Below, one piece after another: positions 21,791 through 33,587 of a stretch of DNA of 64,000 nt (positions within the stretch are counted from its first letter, which is position 1; every line of letters starts with the position of its first letter). The DNA is taken from the NCBI GenBank assembly GCA_000149265.1, contig CH002905.1, forward strand, positions 843,186 to 907,185. The letters run 5' to 3'. Both the position numbers and the translations under genes were made by a program. Origin of the DNA: Ciona savignyi. Its lineage: Eukaryota > Chordata > Ascidiacea > Phlebobranchia > Cionidae. The notes beneath the pieces were generated by a model. It searched no databases. It was given only the letters and a program-made list of their open reading frames with translations, and was not told the DNA's origin.

Positions 21791-22479
21791 ACTGTGATCT
21801 AACGAATAATTTCTCATTTTTTTAAACTAACAGACTTTATGTGGTTTATTTTAATTCAGTGATGCGTCATAGGCTCTTGTTAGACGCCCATCTAATAGAC
21901 AAGTAAAGCCGACCAAGCTCACAGCCATCAATTAAAAAACAAGTTGCCGCGGACAAAAGCAATTTTGTTCAAAGTTCAGAAATACATTTAACTTATAAAA
22001 CTCAACATACACTGCTTGTGCTCGACAATATGCCTCTTTACATGGGACATGGCACATTTGGCGAGTTAACTTGCATCGCTAACCCGGTTAAGTTTGACGC
22101 AGGCAGTGCGTTATCACGGTTTAACGATTGTGCGGGTTTAAAATCGGTTTTCCTAACCTGCTCGTGCATGGTATAGGTTAACACGCATTTATCATTCACT
22201 TGTATACAAGCATCGGTAGGTAGGTGGTTTAATGTTTTGATTTGAGTTATAAAGTGCTTGTAAAATGGCGAACAACTAACTAAAAACGTCACAGGTAATT
22301 CCCCCTTGTAAATACAACAGTTGCATGCAAATATAATGAACCAATCAAAACGAAGTGAGGCATGAGGTGTGGTAACAACACAGTATTTAGCTCACAAAAG
22401 CTCTTTATACTTTCATTTCTGTTCTGTTGGTTTGCTGAGAAGGTGTTTGACTTGTAGGATATATTAGTTAGTGTTAAAA

Positions 22480-25218
22480 ATGGATAATTCCTATACTATG
22501 TATTTAAACGAAGTATTGCAGTCACTTGGACCACTGGAACGCTGTAACACTGTTGTATGCCCTCCTGGCAAAGGGTAAGTACGCGCTATTCTGCACTTTA
22601 ATAACCTTGTGATTATATTGCAGTATAGGGTACAGTGGAACCCCGCTTGGAGACCACCTCGATAACACGACCACCTCACTATCAAGACCACTTTAGTGCG
22701 GTACCAAATAATTTACTATGGTAATGCATTGTATTCTGTTTCAATAACGCGACCACCCCGGTTGTCAGACCAGGACCGCCATATTTTGGTCCAAAACTTT
22801 AAATTTAACTCCGCTTAAGTGACCACACGTGCTAAATAATTGGGCTTTTCACCACAATAATAAGGTTAAATTTCTTTTATGATCAAAACAATAAGATTAA
22901 ATGTGCGCTTACTCACAAACGAAAAAAAATGTGGCAAACAAAACTAAATCTTATAAAAATAAACGTCAGTGCCAACAGTTGTTTAAATTAATTCTGCAGT
23001 ATCTGATAACAAATAATGTCATTTTGTGGTAATTTGGTAAAAAGGCAGACGTTTTGACTGCATTTAACGACAACTTGCTCCAAATGAAAATTCACTAACA
23101 CGACCACCCCGCTAACGCGACCGCTTAATGACGGTCCCATAGGTGGTCAGGTAAGCGGGGTTCCACTGTATATTGAAAAGTCAATGCACCAAAATTCAAT
23201 GTTCTAATATTACACAATTGTTCGTTTCTATTCGACAATCCTCGACTATGCCTTTATACTGTTGACGCCCCTACTCAGTGAGCTCTGGTTTTACTACTGT
23301 AGCTTCGCACTGTTTCAGTTAAAAAAACAGATATATTACCCTGTAATATACACTAAAATTATACTACGCATATTCCAAGAAATTATACTTCCGTGGACTT
23401 AAACCTTCAATGCGACACTTCGGAGAGGATCATTGATGCTATGCAAGAGACAATAGTGGAACACAGAGGGGGGGTTGGAGGGGTGTTCCGGTCATACAAT
23501 ATTCAGGCGGTAGGTGAAACGTTATAATACTAGCTTGTGGGTATATTAAACCACGGTAAACGCGGCATATAATCTGCATAAGTCTGGCCGGTTGGTCTAA
23601 CGGTTAAGTGCGTCGCCTTTCAATCGAAAGGTTGGAGGTGCGAAACTGGTCGCTAGCTAGTCGGTTGTGTCCTTGGGCAAGGCACTTAACGGACATTGCC
23701 TGAACCCAGTGGATTAATGGGTTCTACCAAACTGAAGAAACGTGTCTATATTTACGGGGATAAACATGAATATCCTATCCTATCCTATAAAAATGTATAA
23801 GCTATGTACATATGAAAATTCTGTAGATATAATTTGTACGATAAAGTAAAGTAATTCGGCTGATTGTTTTTTAAAGATTGATAGAATCGGAAACCAAAGC
23901 CTCTTGGACCAGTATAACAGCTATAAGCAGAACGTTTACCCACCACACGAAAAGATACTATTCCACGGAACTAAAAATGTGGAAAATATCCTTGGATTTG
24001 GTACAAATGTGATAAACAGTAACTGTTTATAAAAGAACAATTGCATTAATGCTACATAGTGTATGTACTAACATTTATCAGTACTAGACCACAGCCTAAA
24101 ACGCAGGCATTGTGCTTTAGCTTTAATATTGAATAAATATGTTTATCCTTATAGATAGATAAACGCATGAGAGTTATTATACAGGTGTTCGTCAGAAGAT
24201 TCCGTATTTGAAACTGTTGTAGTGTATTTGTATATGATTCAGACATTTCTTCTATTTTTCTTTCGGGCTAAGGTTTGACTCATGTTGGCTGTCCTCTAAG
24301 ACCGTTTTTTTAAGAATTAATATATTGTCGGTGGCGTTAACCATTCGGCTATTGTCTTACTTTAACTGTTTAATCCACTGGGTTTAAATAACCTCTGGTA
24401 AGTGTTTTGTCTTATGTAAAAAAGACTAGCAAAAGGCAAGTTTCGAGCCCATCGCCGTTCAGCTGAAGGACGATAATATGACCGAGCATGACCTGCGCAT
24501 TTTACTTCATTGTTTTCAGGTTTTGACAAGAGCGAAACGAATCCAAGCGGAATGTTCGGTGGTGGTTTCTACTTCGCCGATATATCGTCCAAAGCAAATC
24601 AATATGTGTTCGGGGAAGACGGGTGTCCCAGACACGGGAACACATCTTGTTATAGCTGTTCAAGAAAAATGCTTCTCTGCCGGGTAATCATCGGTAAATA
24701 GCCATTTCGTTTAATATCGGTATTGTACGTTTAGGGTTTTTACATTCGTGTCAATTGCCTTGCGCAATGACACAATCTCAATGAAGTGGTAAATAGAGAA
24801 ATTCATCCTGAGGCCTGTGTAACATGGATCGGGCATTTTACGTCATACTAAACTGCCATATTTAATATAATATTGTTTCTACAGTCATACGCTATATGTA
24901 TTTGAAGAAAGCCTTTATACGGACATTTTCAAATATATTTTTTTTCTACTGGATAGGATTCGAACCCAGGTTAGGCTTGTTACTAAAACCGTTTTTATAT
25001 TTAAAACGGTATATGTATCTGACCATTCGGCCACATAACCTTACTTACATCCAGGTAATAGTAAGCAACACGTACAATCGCATAGATACGATACAGCGCC
25101 GCAAGGATACCACTCTGTGACCGGGGTGCCTTCTCCAGGTGGGCTCAAGTACAAGGAATACGTGGTGTATAAGCAACAGCAGGTTTGGAACGCTATTGAG
25201 GTTTCAGCTTCTAAATAA
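22480..25218 (+). CDS. Tankyrase-type PARP, catalytic domain only (right copy)
   Basis: Exons 22480-22574, 23380-23509, 23877-24000, 24520-24693 and 25055-25218 have exactly the same lengths as in the left copy and encode 228 residues. An in-frame TAG lies a few codons upstream of the ATG, which supports this start ([14 protein letters not shown]). The triad is H105 (LFHGT), Y134 (GGGFYFAD) and E209 (KYKEYVVY). The tankyrase zinc ligands are C152, H155, C160 and C163, at spacing +3, +8, +11. The product should bind NAD and transfer ADP-ribose, but with no ankyrin or SAM region its partner choice must differ from that of tankyrase. Differences from the left copy are mostly conservative (for example EETILVHK against QETIVEHR), so both copies seem to be under selection. 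Intron 1 holds a pogo-like MITE and intron 2 a SINE. Confidence 0.88.
22633..23168. mobile_element. pogo/Tigger-like MITE in PARP intron 1, right arm only
   Basis: A perfect 16-base terminal inverted repeat, CAGTGGAACCCCGCTT, with GACCACC motifs inside, is flanked by TA on both sides (22631-22632, 23169-23170). The left-arm intron runs through this site without it. At 536 bp it has no transposase frame. Confidence 0.85.
23584..23788 (+). mobile_element. tRNA-derived SINE in PARP intron 2, right arm only
   Basis: The head is GGCCGGTTGGTCTAACGGTT, the B-box region GGTTGGAGGTGCGAAACTGG and the tail TATCCTATCCTATCCTAT. The left arm has no SINE in the matching intron, so the insertion is younger than the duplication. 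Confidence 0.85.
24930..25046 (-). mobile_element. tRNA-like SINE, second family, in PARP intron 4
   Basis: On the minus strand GTGGCCGAATGGTCAGATAC and ACCTGGGTTCGAATCCTA mark the tRNA-like A and B boxes. It is the counterpart of 16511-16650. Confidence 0.6.
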
Positions 25219-25499
25219 CAAAACTCTTAAATCTATGATTGCAGATTTACCCGGAGATAGTTGTTACATACCAGATTAAAAGATAAGTTTGTCTACAGGA
25301 ACAAACATTTTGCTGAGAATCATTGTAAATCATTTTCAAACAATCACGTCTGCGAAAACTTTTGAATAATTTAAGCAAAACTCGTAAAGCTAATATAACA
25401 ATTTTCATACTGGATTCAATCAATGATTAAACAAGTCTAGTTGTTTTCATTATTTTATCAAAGCCTCTATAATAATACATTGCAACCTTAAGATCAATA

Positions 25500-25640
25500 C
25501 CCATTATTATCTTTTATGATACAAGTGTATTTGATTATATCTTATAATACCTGTGCATTTGATTATATCTTATGATACCTGTGTATTTGATTATATCTTA
25601 TGATACCTGTGTATTTGATTATTTCTACATTATGTATATG
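25500..25640. repeat. 28-bp minisatellite
   Basis: About four to five units of ATATCTTATGATACCTGTGT followed by ATTTGATT. Counterpart of 15525-15625. Confidence 0.8.
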
Positions 25641-25968
25641 TAAATATAAAAGATTTGTCACAAACCTACATTATGTATATGTTTAGTTAATAAAAGATTT
25701 GTCATAAACCTAATTGATGGTTTACATTTGTTAAATTCTGCAATAATATATGACTTATTGATGACATACTAATGGGGAGTTTAAATGGGAGATCTGGCCA
25801 GAATTAAAAGTTGTTATTCAATTACCGGATTATGACATCAAATAACTTTAAGTGACCAAACAATGGACGAGATTTGTTTTCTTTTTTGCCTACTCTGGCA
25901 AATATCTACATTAAAAAGGAAAAAGGTTAAATGTCATTTGTTGTGTTGATACCCGCTTTCCAGTAGTG

Positions 25969-26146
25969 CAGTGGTTCTTAAACTTGTTGGAGGTACCGAA
26001 CCCCGCAAGTTTTATGCGGGCATTAACCGAACCCTTCGTTGAAATTCAAAATATATCTGTTAAAAAACTTAAGTCTAAAGAGAACTTATCCTAATCTCCG
26101 CTGAACCCCTGATACTGACTCATCGAACCCTATTTAAGAACCACTG
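25969..26146. mobile_element. hAT-like MITE, right arm only
   Basis: The left end CAGTGGTTCTTAAACTT and the right end ATTTAAGAACCACTG are inverted. The flanks CAGTAGTG (25961-25968) and CAATAGTG (26147-26154) form an 8-bp target duplication with one change. This is typical of hAT (Charlie-like) elements. Confidence 0.8.
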
Positions 26147-27280
26147 CAATAGTGCCTTATAGTGAAAATGCCAGATATTTAATATATAGCTATTCGGGCG
26201 TAATGAAAAATCTGACGACGATTGCCCGTGTGACGATCCCATTCCATATTTTTATAGTGTTGTATTTTGACACGATTTTCAGTTTTAGTATAACCTATAA
26301 AACCACCGGTTTTATGCAAGGTCCACTAAGTGCCTTAATTGCACAGTTTACCCCAACAGATCCTACAAAATAAAATCTTTATTGCATTTTTTCCGATAGC
26401 GAGGATTCTGCTTTTCTAGAAAATAAAAGGTCAAGGCAAACTATGATCATGCCAGTTTGGATTCCTGAAAGTTTCAAACTCATTGGATACCACGATCTAC
26501 TCAATGACCTGGCTGACGGACATGCCTTTCACGAGCGTGACAAAAAAAACGAAGTAAAATCAATATATATTCCTTTAAATTGAAGCCAATATCTTATACT
26601 TTTACCGTCATTCGTTTAATTTAAAATTTGGTTTGTTGCATTTGTTGGACAAGTTTGGATTGGTATCTACAGAAACTATATTTCTGCTGCAGAAACAGTC
26701 CAAGGGTAAGAAACATACAGCGTTCACTCAAAATGGGTTTTAAAAGTTGCCGTTGCTAACAGGTGACGTTTCAATAGGAAATTTTCAATAAACAAATGCG
26801 TGTTGTATTGTGCTAGCAATGTAGTAATGCGAACGATTTTTAGTAAAAAACAAAATTTCCAGTCAAATGGATATCCTATCGCGCGAGGATCATGTGACCA
26901 GTAGTATAACGCTATGCTGTGTACCATTTGTTGAAACGCTTAGTCACATTTCTTTTTGAACCGCTTATTCATATTTCTTGACCTATTACTCGAGTTTAGC
27001 CGATCGGATTCCCACAAATAAGACATCTTTAATTTTTGTGATAAAGAGCTATTAAATGACTAATATACGTCGTTAATCTAAGTCTTTAACTAACTAAATG
27101 TACCTGGAACTGTAAACCACCAATGCTCATTCCATTACAACTAGACTGCTTGATTCATACGTTTTTGCTTGCAGACAAATATTAAGGACATTTAAATGAA
27201 TGAGGAGGTTTTATAGGAATGAGGTTTTACACTAAGCTATAAATAATCCATATGAGACACTCGTCTCTAACTTGGCATCC

Positions 27281-27287
27281 ATATAAA
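27281..27287 (+). promoter_or_regulatory. Conserved TATA-like box of the right peptide gene
   Basis: ATATAAA in a context also conserved in the left arm (13788-13794), about 310 bp upstream of the start codon. The interval would hold a short non-coding exon and an intron ending TTTAACAG just before the ATG. Confidence 0.4.
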
Positions 27288-27593
27288 CCACCGAATGTCT
27301 TTACTGGGTTGCTGAGCATTTTGCGCGTTTTGTTTCGCACGATTTGCAGCAACGAGTTTGTGCATCGCAGTTTCCTCCAGATGGAGATTCCAACTACTAC
27401 AGTCAGTAAGACTACATATACTGATTCCTATCCTTGGTTGATGCTTCCAAGAAATGACGTTTGTTTTCGCAGAATCACCAGTCGACTGTATATTTACCAT
27501 CGTACAACGCAAAATGCAAGTCAGTTTGATTTTAAAGGTGGTGTGCGTGTAATGCTTATATTGGTGATGGGTTATATGAGTTTTGTTTAACAG

Positions 27594-27944
27594 ATGAACA
27601 AGTCGCTGCTTCTGTTGTTTGCGCTCGTGATCTTTGTGATGTCCACAGATGTAGATGCTGCTAGATGGGTTATAGAGATGCGACGTCGTCGTATTGATCG
27701 ACGAAGACGCTGGAACTTATTCCCAGGTATTAGATCCACATTCATTGTAAGATTCCCTAAAACTTGTTGGGAGTTTTTTGTAAGAAATTGTAAGACTCTT
27801 TGAAAGACTATGTACGAATTTTTTTATATTATGTATGTAAGTATTACGAAGCTAATATTAAGATAATCTGATGTATACATGATGATGTTTATTTCAGATG
27901 AGATTGTCCTTGAGCAAATCGAAAGTGACGATTATAATGGTTAG
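27594..27944 (+). CDS. Secreted arginine-rich cationic peptide precursor, right copy
   Basis: Exons 27594-27726 and 27898-27944 (donor GTATTA, acceptor TTTCAG, phase 1) give 59 residues. The leader is MNKSLLLLFALVIFVMSTDV, ending at an Ala-rich cleavage-like site. The core is highly basic (MRRRRIDRRRRWNLFP). The tail from exon 2 is acidic (DEIVLEQIESDDYNG). The alternation of leader, cationic core and anionic tail is the known design of Ciona MAM/PAP antimicrobial precursors, where the acidic tail is thought to keep the core inactive until cleavage. I infer a host-defence role from this layout, not from sequence identity. The start is fixed by the acceptor-like TTTAACAG directly before the ATG and by an in-frame TAA just upstream. 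Both arms keep the gene, and the core is more variable than the leader. Confidence 0.68.
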
Positions 27945-28805
27945 TCTGTTCAAATACTGAACTACCTTAATTATTGCGTTACATTGAATTTGTGCAAGTT
28001 TTTTTGTTTCTATTAATATTGTTTCCCCGTATTACCACAGTTGCGTTACACATCTTTAACTTTTATCAAATATTTTTTTCCAATCCGGAAATATCGGCGG
28101 GCCTCTTTTTACATTTTTTCCGATAGAGATTCCTTCGGGGTTTTTGTAAAATTAAAAGTCGTTGAAAAATAACAACATGCCAGTTAGGATTCCTGAAAGT
28201 TTTAACCTGGTTGGATACATACCTATCACCAGCGTGACGCAAAAAAAGAATCGAAATTCCGAAGAGAGCTCATAAAAACATGCCAAGTGAACTGTTGTAC
28301 TTTCATTCACGATGGTAATATCTGTAGCGAACTCATATTTCCTATCATGTCATCCGATATAATATATACTTAACCTTCCTTTACATACATTACATGAATG
28401 TTCAATATACAGTATATATTTTTTTCAGATTAATTTGACCTCCTTAAAGATTACCGGAATAAAAGGAAACATCATCACTATATTTGGTTTTAATATTTAC
28501 AAATATTAGCTCAAATGTAACCGAAAGCTTAAATTTATAGGTAAGAAAGAAGTTGCTAGCTCATTCATGTCATTAAGTAAAGGTTTAACGAACACATACC
28601 CATGTTTATGTGTTCAGGTGATTATATTGTATCATTCATATAACGCAATGCCTGGTCTTCAGTGACTATGGACATTATGAAGCAACGTCACCTATGATGT
28701 AACAGGAATGGTTTATGATGTAACGTCACCTTTTTTATCCTCCTATGCATTGCATTTTATCTTGAATGTAAATTTTAAACCGAAAAAGGGTTTAGTTTAG
28801 AGATA

Positions 28806-29755
28806 GGGGAAGAGTGGGTAAAATGGGCCCTTTAGTTGCAAATCGGATTTTTTACTGATATAAAGCCCGCTGGACTTAAGTTTTTCATGTGGTGTTCACC
28901 TAATACCAAAGTCTTTACACATAACATGTTAACTTTCTAATAATTTTTGTTAAATATATTTTATCAACAAAGAAAAATATTTCGTTAGTGGCCCATTTTA
29001 GACAAGGGTGTAGTCTAAAATGGGCCCCGGCCCGTTTTCGATATTAACATTTCGCTAGATAACAGTATCAATATACGCTTCCCATATAAACAATGTTATT
29101 ACTTTTCTTTTTATGATGTAGTTTGTTTTTTTTAATTTAACACTTTGGATTACAGCAATTACTTTTTATTTAATACCCAGCTACTAGTATACTAATGCAA
29201 TAACACCTTGCTACTTTAGTGGAAGCATAACTATCAATTCATGTTATTAATAGCATTTAGAAAACCCGTTTAGTTTATTGTGAAACACATAATATGACTG
29301 TTAGTGCTAAGTCTAGCCCTTTAGTACTGTTAATGCTAAGTCTAGCCCCGTTAGTTACCAAATGAACACAGGGGGCCCATATTAGACAGGTGCCAACATA
29401 CGACTTAAAATCTATATAATAAATTCTTCAAAAAATAAGTTTTATTACAACCAGTAAAAGAAGGTCTAGGCTATATAGTTCTATTTAACTACAGTAAAAG
29501 TTATTTTAGTATTTGATCTTTTATATTATATATTAGCAGAAAACAAAAATTGCAAATTTAGATTCAGACCTTCTCAAACCGAAATAACTACAGAAAACAT
29601 TGAGTTTGGTGATTTCACGCTCAAAATTCGGTTTGGAGATTCCATAATTTGATATACTGACACTGGTTCTTGCAGCAAATTTTATTCTTCAAAATATATT
29701 GAAAATTGGAGGGGGCCCATTTTACCCACGTGGCCCATTTTACCCACTTTCCCCC
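28806..29755. mobile_element. 950-bp GGGCC-rich MITE with TA target duplication, right arm only
   Basis: The left end GGGGAAGAGTGGGTAAAATG and the complement of the right end (GGGGGAAAGTGGGTAAAATG) match. TA flanks both sides (28804-28805, 29756-29757). The left arm shows the intact target at about 12140. The motif TAAAATGGGCC or its complement recurs inside, including a perfect 14-bp hairpin at 28991-29027. There is no long open frame. Confidence 0.85.
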
Positions 29756-30215
29756 TACAGCTTATTGGCTCAAACTAATGGACGATTCTAAATAACAAAA
29801 GGGTCTGTTTTGTATAATGTTTTAACCATATTAACTTTTTATTGCCAGTTTAGTTTAATGTTAAACGCGCAGCATGACCTTATATAAAAAATAGAAACGG
29901 GAAAAACGATAGTCATTAAAACACATATAATCAAAATAATTATGTAGTACAGGTACAGCCGGACATACCCTCCAAATCTAACTTAAAAAAATGTACTGTT
30001 ATGATTTTTTTATTTACAGTCAAGTATAATACTATATTAGCCGATATATCGTTATATAACACGCGTGTGTTTTTAAATATAAAAATCCATAATTAAAAGC
30101 ATGTTAGATATATGTAAAATAAATGTAAAAAACACATGTATAAATTGATAGAGAATTTATTACAATTGAAACAAATATGTAGCCTTCCTATACCCATCTT
30201 CGGTCATTTTCCCGT

Positions 30216-31169
30216 AAATACCCAGAATTCAACCAAAAGTAAAAAGGAAAGAAAAAATATCCAAAGTATGTTGCATGTTACATATATAACGGTATATTAA
30301 GTCTTCCAATAAAAAACTAGAGAGTGTCAAGCATGTAGCTTTTACCGTTATATATTTATGTTCGTGAACAATCTTAATCATAGATTTCCAGCGCAGACAA
30401 TAGTGAAATAATTTTTAATTTTGGAAATAATTTTTAAATTTGAAATAATTTTTAAATTTGAAATACTTTTTCTAATATTTCTTGGAGATAAATCATAGAA
30501 AACCAATATTGACATTTTCCAGCGCAGACAATAATAAAATATTTTTTTTAATTTGAAATAAATGTATTGAGAAATACATTTGGAAATACATTTTATACCT
30601 TTAAATGTCAAAGCAAATGAGTATTTTTCGATATAATCATGTGATTTAACGATTATACGGTGCGCCCACAAGGGCAATCCTAAAATTTTTATTTCAGTCT
30701 ACAAAACTATTTCATAATCGACAAAAATGTCGGTAAAACTATTTTTGCCGATCGGCAAATCTTTTTTGTAGCCAATCGACAAAACTCTTTTGTCAATCGG
30801 CAAAACTTTTTTAGGAACCGCAAATCTTTAATTCACTGTCGACAAAAGTATTTTCGAGTCGACAAATATATTTTTCAGCCGGAAAAGGTAATATTGACTA
30901 GGTTAAAGAAACTGCCGTTTAAGTCTTTACAAGGTTTGTCCAAGGAAACAACCAACTTGTTGCTTACAGTGGCTGGTTTCTATCGGCCACCTTTCGGCTA
31001 AGGGTCCTGCGCGCCGCATCACTAAGCCAATCGTCCAGCCGACTAGGCTTCGAATTTATTTAACAGCATCGTTTGTTTTTTGTAAAGTTATATTATCATA
31101 CTAATAATGTACATGTATCATAAAGCTAAGCTACTTAACCGTCCAACTTCTACGAGGTCGAATATCAAA
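30216..31169. repeat. Low-complexity tandem stretches, no gene seen
   Basis: 30389-30560 contains AATTTTTAAATTTGAAAT units and two copies of TTCCAGCGCAGACAATA about 127 bp apart. 30715-30890 is a run of imperfect CGACAAAA(C/T) units. An open stretch on the minus strand (30378-30677) simply reads these repeats. Confidence 0.55.
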
Positions 31170-31517
31170 TGGGGTAGAGAATTAAGCGATAATAGCAAAA
31201 AAGAAAGGATATAACCAATGAGAGCCAATCAGAACCGTCACAAAATGACACGTTGTTGCAGTAACTAGGCCTGCATAAAAAAGGGTAATTACTATAAGCT
31301 ATTGCAGCGGCATACTAGTGTGATTGACTGCAGTACAATTTGCCAGTGTGTCAAAAATAAACCAGTTTGATTTTATTTATTCTTGTCGTTAAAAAAATAT
31401 ATAAAACAAGTTTAGTATAATATAAACTGTGGCGGTTCTGATTGGCTGTAGACTATCTCATTGGTTCCTGCAGAAAGACTATATTCCCTCTATTAAGCAA
31501 ATATCGACCCCATTCTG
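31170..31517. mobile_element. Probable fold-back MITE
   Basis: ATGGGGT..., ACCAATGAGAGCCAATCAGAACCG and TAAGCGATA near the left end recur as reverse complements at the right (GGTTCTGATTGGCTGTAG, TCTCATTGGTTCC, ATGGGGTCGATA). No clear target duplication could be fixed. Confidence 0.5.
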
Positions 31518-31559
31518 GCTACATTAGATATTTCATCTCGCACAAGATACACGAGGCCG

Positions 31560-31745
31560 AATTTTGGCCGTAAAAGCTGCACAGTGAGGCCGAAAAGCGT
31601 ACTTTGCGTCTGGCAACCCTGCTTATAAGCCATTAGAGTGGTTGATGTAAACAGTCACTGAGACCACCAGAGGCGTCCAGATACACTGCTCCAAACTTAC
31701 CTTCCTTATCAAACAATGCTCTATGAAAATATTAACGCATGATGG
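31560..31745 (+). repeat. Second inverted repeat, left arm (runs into the gap)
   Basis: From the end of a hAT-like element (GGCAACCCTG, then CTTATAAG) through CCATTAGAGTGGTTGATGTA and CACTGCTCCAAA to TATTAACGCATGATGG, it matches the reverse complement of 35360-35545. The arm continues into the 704-N gap, so its inner end is unknown. Confidence 0.8.
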
Positions 31746-32449
31746 NNNNNNNNNNNNNNNNNNNNNNNNNNNNNNNNNNNNNNNNNNNNNNNNNNNNNNN
31801 NNNNNNNNNNNNNNNNNNNNNNNNNNNNNNNNNNNNNNNNNNNNNNNNNNNNNNNNNNNNNNNNNNNNNNNNNNNNNNNNNNNNNNNNNNNNNNNNNNNN
31901 NNNNNNNNNNNNNNNNNNNNNNNNNNNNNNNNNNNNNNNNNNNNNNNNNNNNNNNNNNNNNNNNNNNNNNNNNNNNNNNNNNNNNNNNNNNNNNNNNNNN
32001 NNNNNNNNNNNNNNNNNNNNNNNNNNNNNNNNNNNNNNNNNNNNNNNNNNNNNNNNNNNNNNNNNNNNNNNNNNNNNNNNNNNNNNNNNNNNNNNNNNNN
32101 NNNNNNNNNNNNNNNNNNNNNNNNNNNNNNNNNNNNNNNNNNNNNNNNNNNNNNNNNNNNNNNNNNNNNNNNNNNNNNNNNNNNNNNNNNNNNNNNNNNN
32201 NNNNNNNNNNNNNNNNNNNNNNNNNNNNNNNNNNNNNNNNNNNNNNNNNNNNNNNNNNNNNNNNNNNNNNNNNNNNNNNNNNNNNNNNNNNNNNNNNNNN
32301 NNNNNNNNNNNNNNNNNNNNNNNNNNNNNNNNNNNNNNNNNNNNNNNNNNNNNNNNNNNNNNNNNNNNNNNNNNNNNNNNNNNNNNNNNNNNNNNNNNNN
32401 NNNNNNNNNNNNNNNNNNNNNNNNNNNNNNNNNNNNNNNNNNNNNNNNN
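31746..32449. other. Assembly gap (704 N)
   Basis: A sized gap at the inner end of the left arm of the 31.6/35.5 kb inverted repeat. Long open frames that span it are artefacts. Confidence 0.99.
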
Positions 32450-32867
32450 TGGTTCTTTCGGAAATGCCTTGAGCAGTTATTATTATTTTAGTTTTGACCA
32501 CACAATTTACTTTGCCAGGAACGACATTTCCAAGAAACATTTTATTTTAAACCAGTTTCGGAGTTTCCGATGTAGAAAAATTTGACTGATTTTTGTTTGA
32601 CCCCGGAAAAAGTGTCCGATTTAAAACTATTTTTTTCATTTTTATTAATTTTTACCGGTATACCAGTTCTGTCTGTGACGTCAAATAACCTAGTCTTAAA
32701 AGGTACGAAACCATATACGGGAATTCCAGTGTCATTTCTTAAATGTTTTAAGGTGTGTGTCATTTCTAACCTGAAGGTTGAGAATCAACATCAAAAGAAG
32801 TTGTTGATGTGGTGGGTTTGGGATAGTTCTGTTTCAGTATTATCTAGCTATCGGCTGGTAAAAATAT

Positions 32868-33112
32868 AAGATTCATGTTTATCCTCGTGAAATGGAAAAC
32901 GCAAACGATATTATTACACCGGCAATTGTCAGACACCTCGCAAATACTTAACAGTGCGTAATAATTAGATCACCTTGCCCCCACCCTCGAGTTACCTGAG
33001 CAGTTGTAGTATGTTGTGTATGATTGAGACGTTACTTTAATTTAGTAGAACCCATTAATACACTGTGATCGGGTAATATCCGCTAAGTTACTTGTCCAAG
33101 GACACAACCGAA
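32868..33112 (-). mobile_element. tRNA-derived SINE, head truncated
   Basis: ATGTTTATCCTCGTGAAATG, TTGTAGTATGTTGTGTATGA and AAGGACACAACCGA match the body and tail of the CCTAT-tailed SINE family in minus orientation. Confidence 0.65.
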
Positions 33113-33587
33113 TACGAGCAATTTAAAATCAGTGAAGCAGCTATATATGTTACGCTTATCGTAGCATTACATTGCTGTAAATGGACGAACTTTACTCTAG
33201 ATACGTACCTAAGTCTATTAATGATTGAAATCAGCCTGTAGGATATATAACCATAAATCAAATATTGCATAATTTGCTGCCTGTACTGTTTGATGAACGA
33301 CCATGCTACTCGGGAGGTGTCTAAGTTTAATGTACACAGCGCGGTTTCAAATTAAACATGAAAATAAAAGAACATACTATTACAGGTATGACCGCCTTTG
33401 TTACTGTATTTTCATGACCGTAAATAATAAAAAATAACGAGCGTAACCTCGTGACATCTTCTATAAAACTGGCCTTAGTCGTTTGCAGCAAGAATCCGTC
33501 GATATATTGTCTAATGCATGAATATCCATGTTTGCGTATCACTATATTGGTTGACCTACCTACATATAATTTGAAAACTCGGTGCCG

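Larger units (their letters stand above)
20950..30210 (-). repeat. Right arm of the inverted duplication of about 9 kb
   Basis: It matches the left arm (11800-20330) in reverse order. Extra material relative to the left arm includes about 21060-21300, 21540-21790, the elements at 22633-23168 and 23584-23788, a block at about 25775-26335 and the element at 28806-29755. These account for its greater length. Confidence 0.85.

Noticed and set aside
25500..25640. CRISPR-like direct repeats
   Set aside because: Units are contiguous with no unique spacers and are shared with the left arm; a eukaryotic minisatellite.
31623..32540. Long open frames of 250-305 codons
   Set aside because: They consist almost entirely of the 704-N gap and have no coding evidence.
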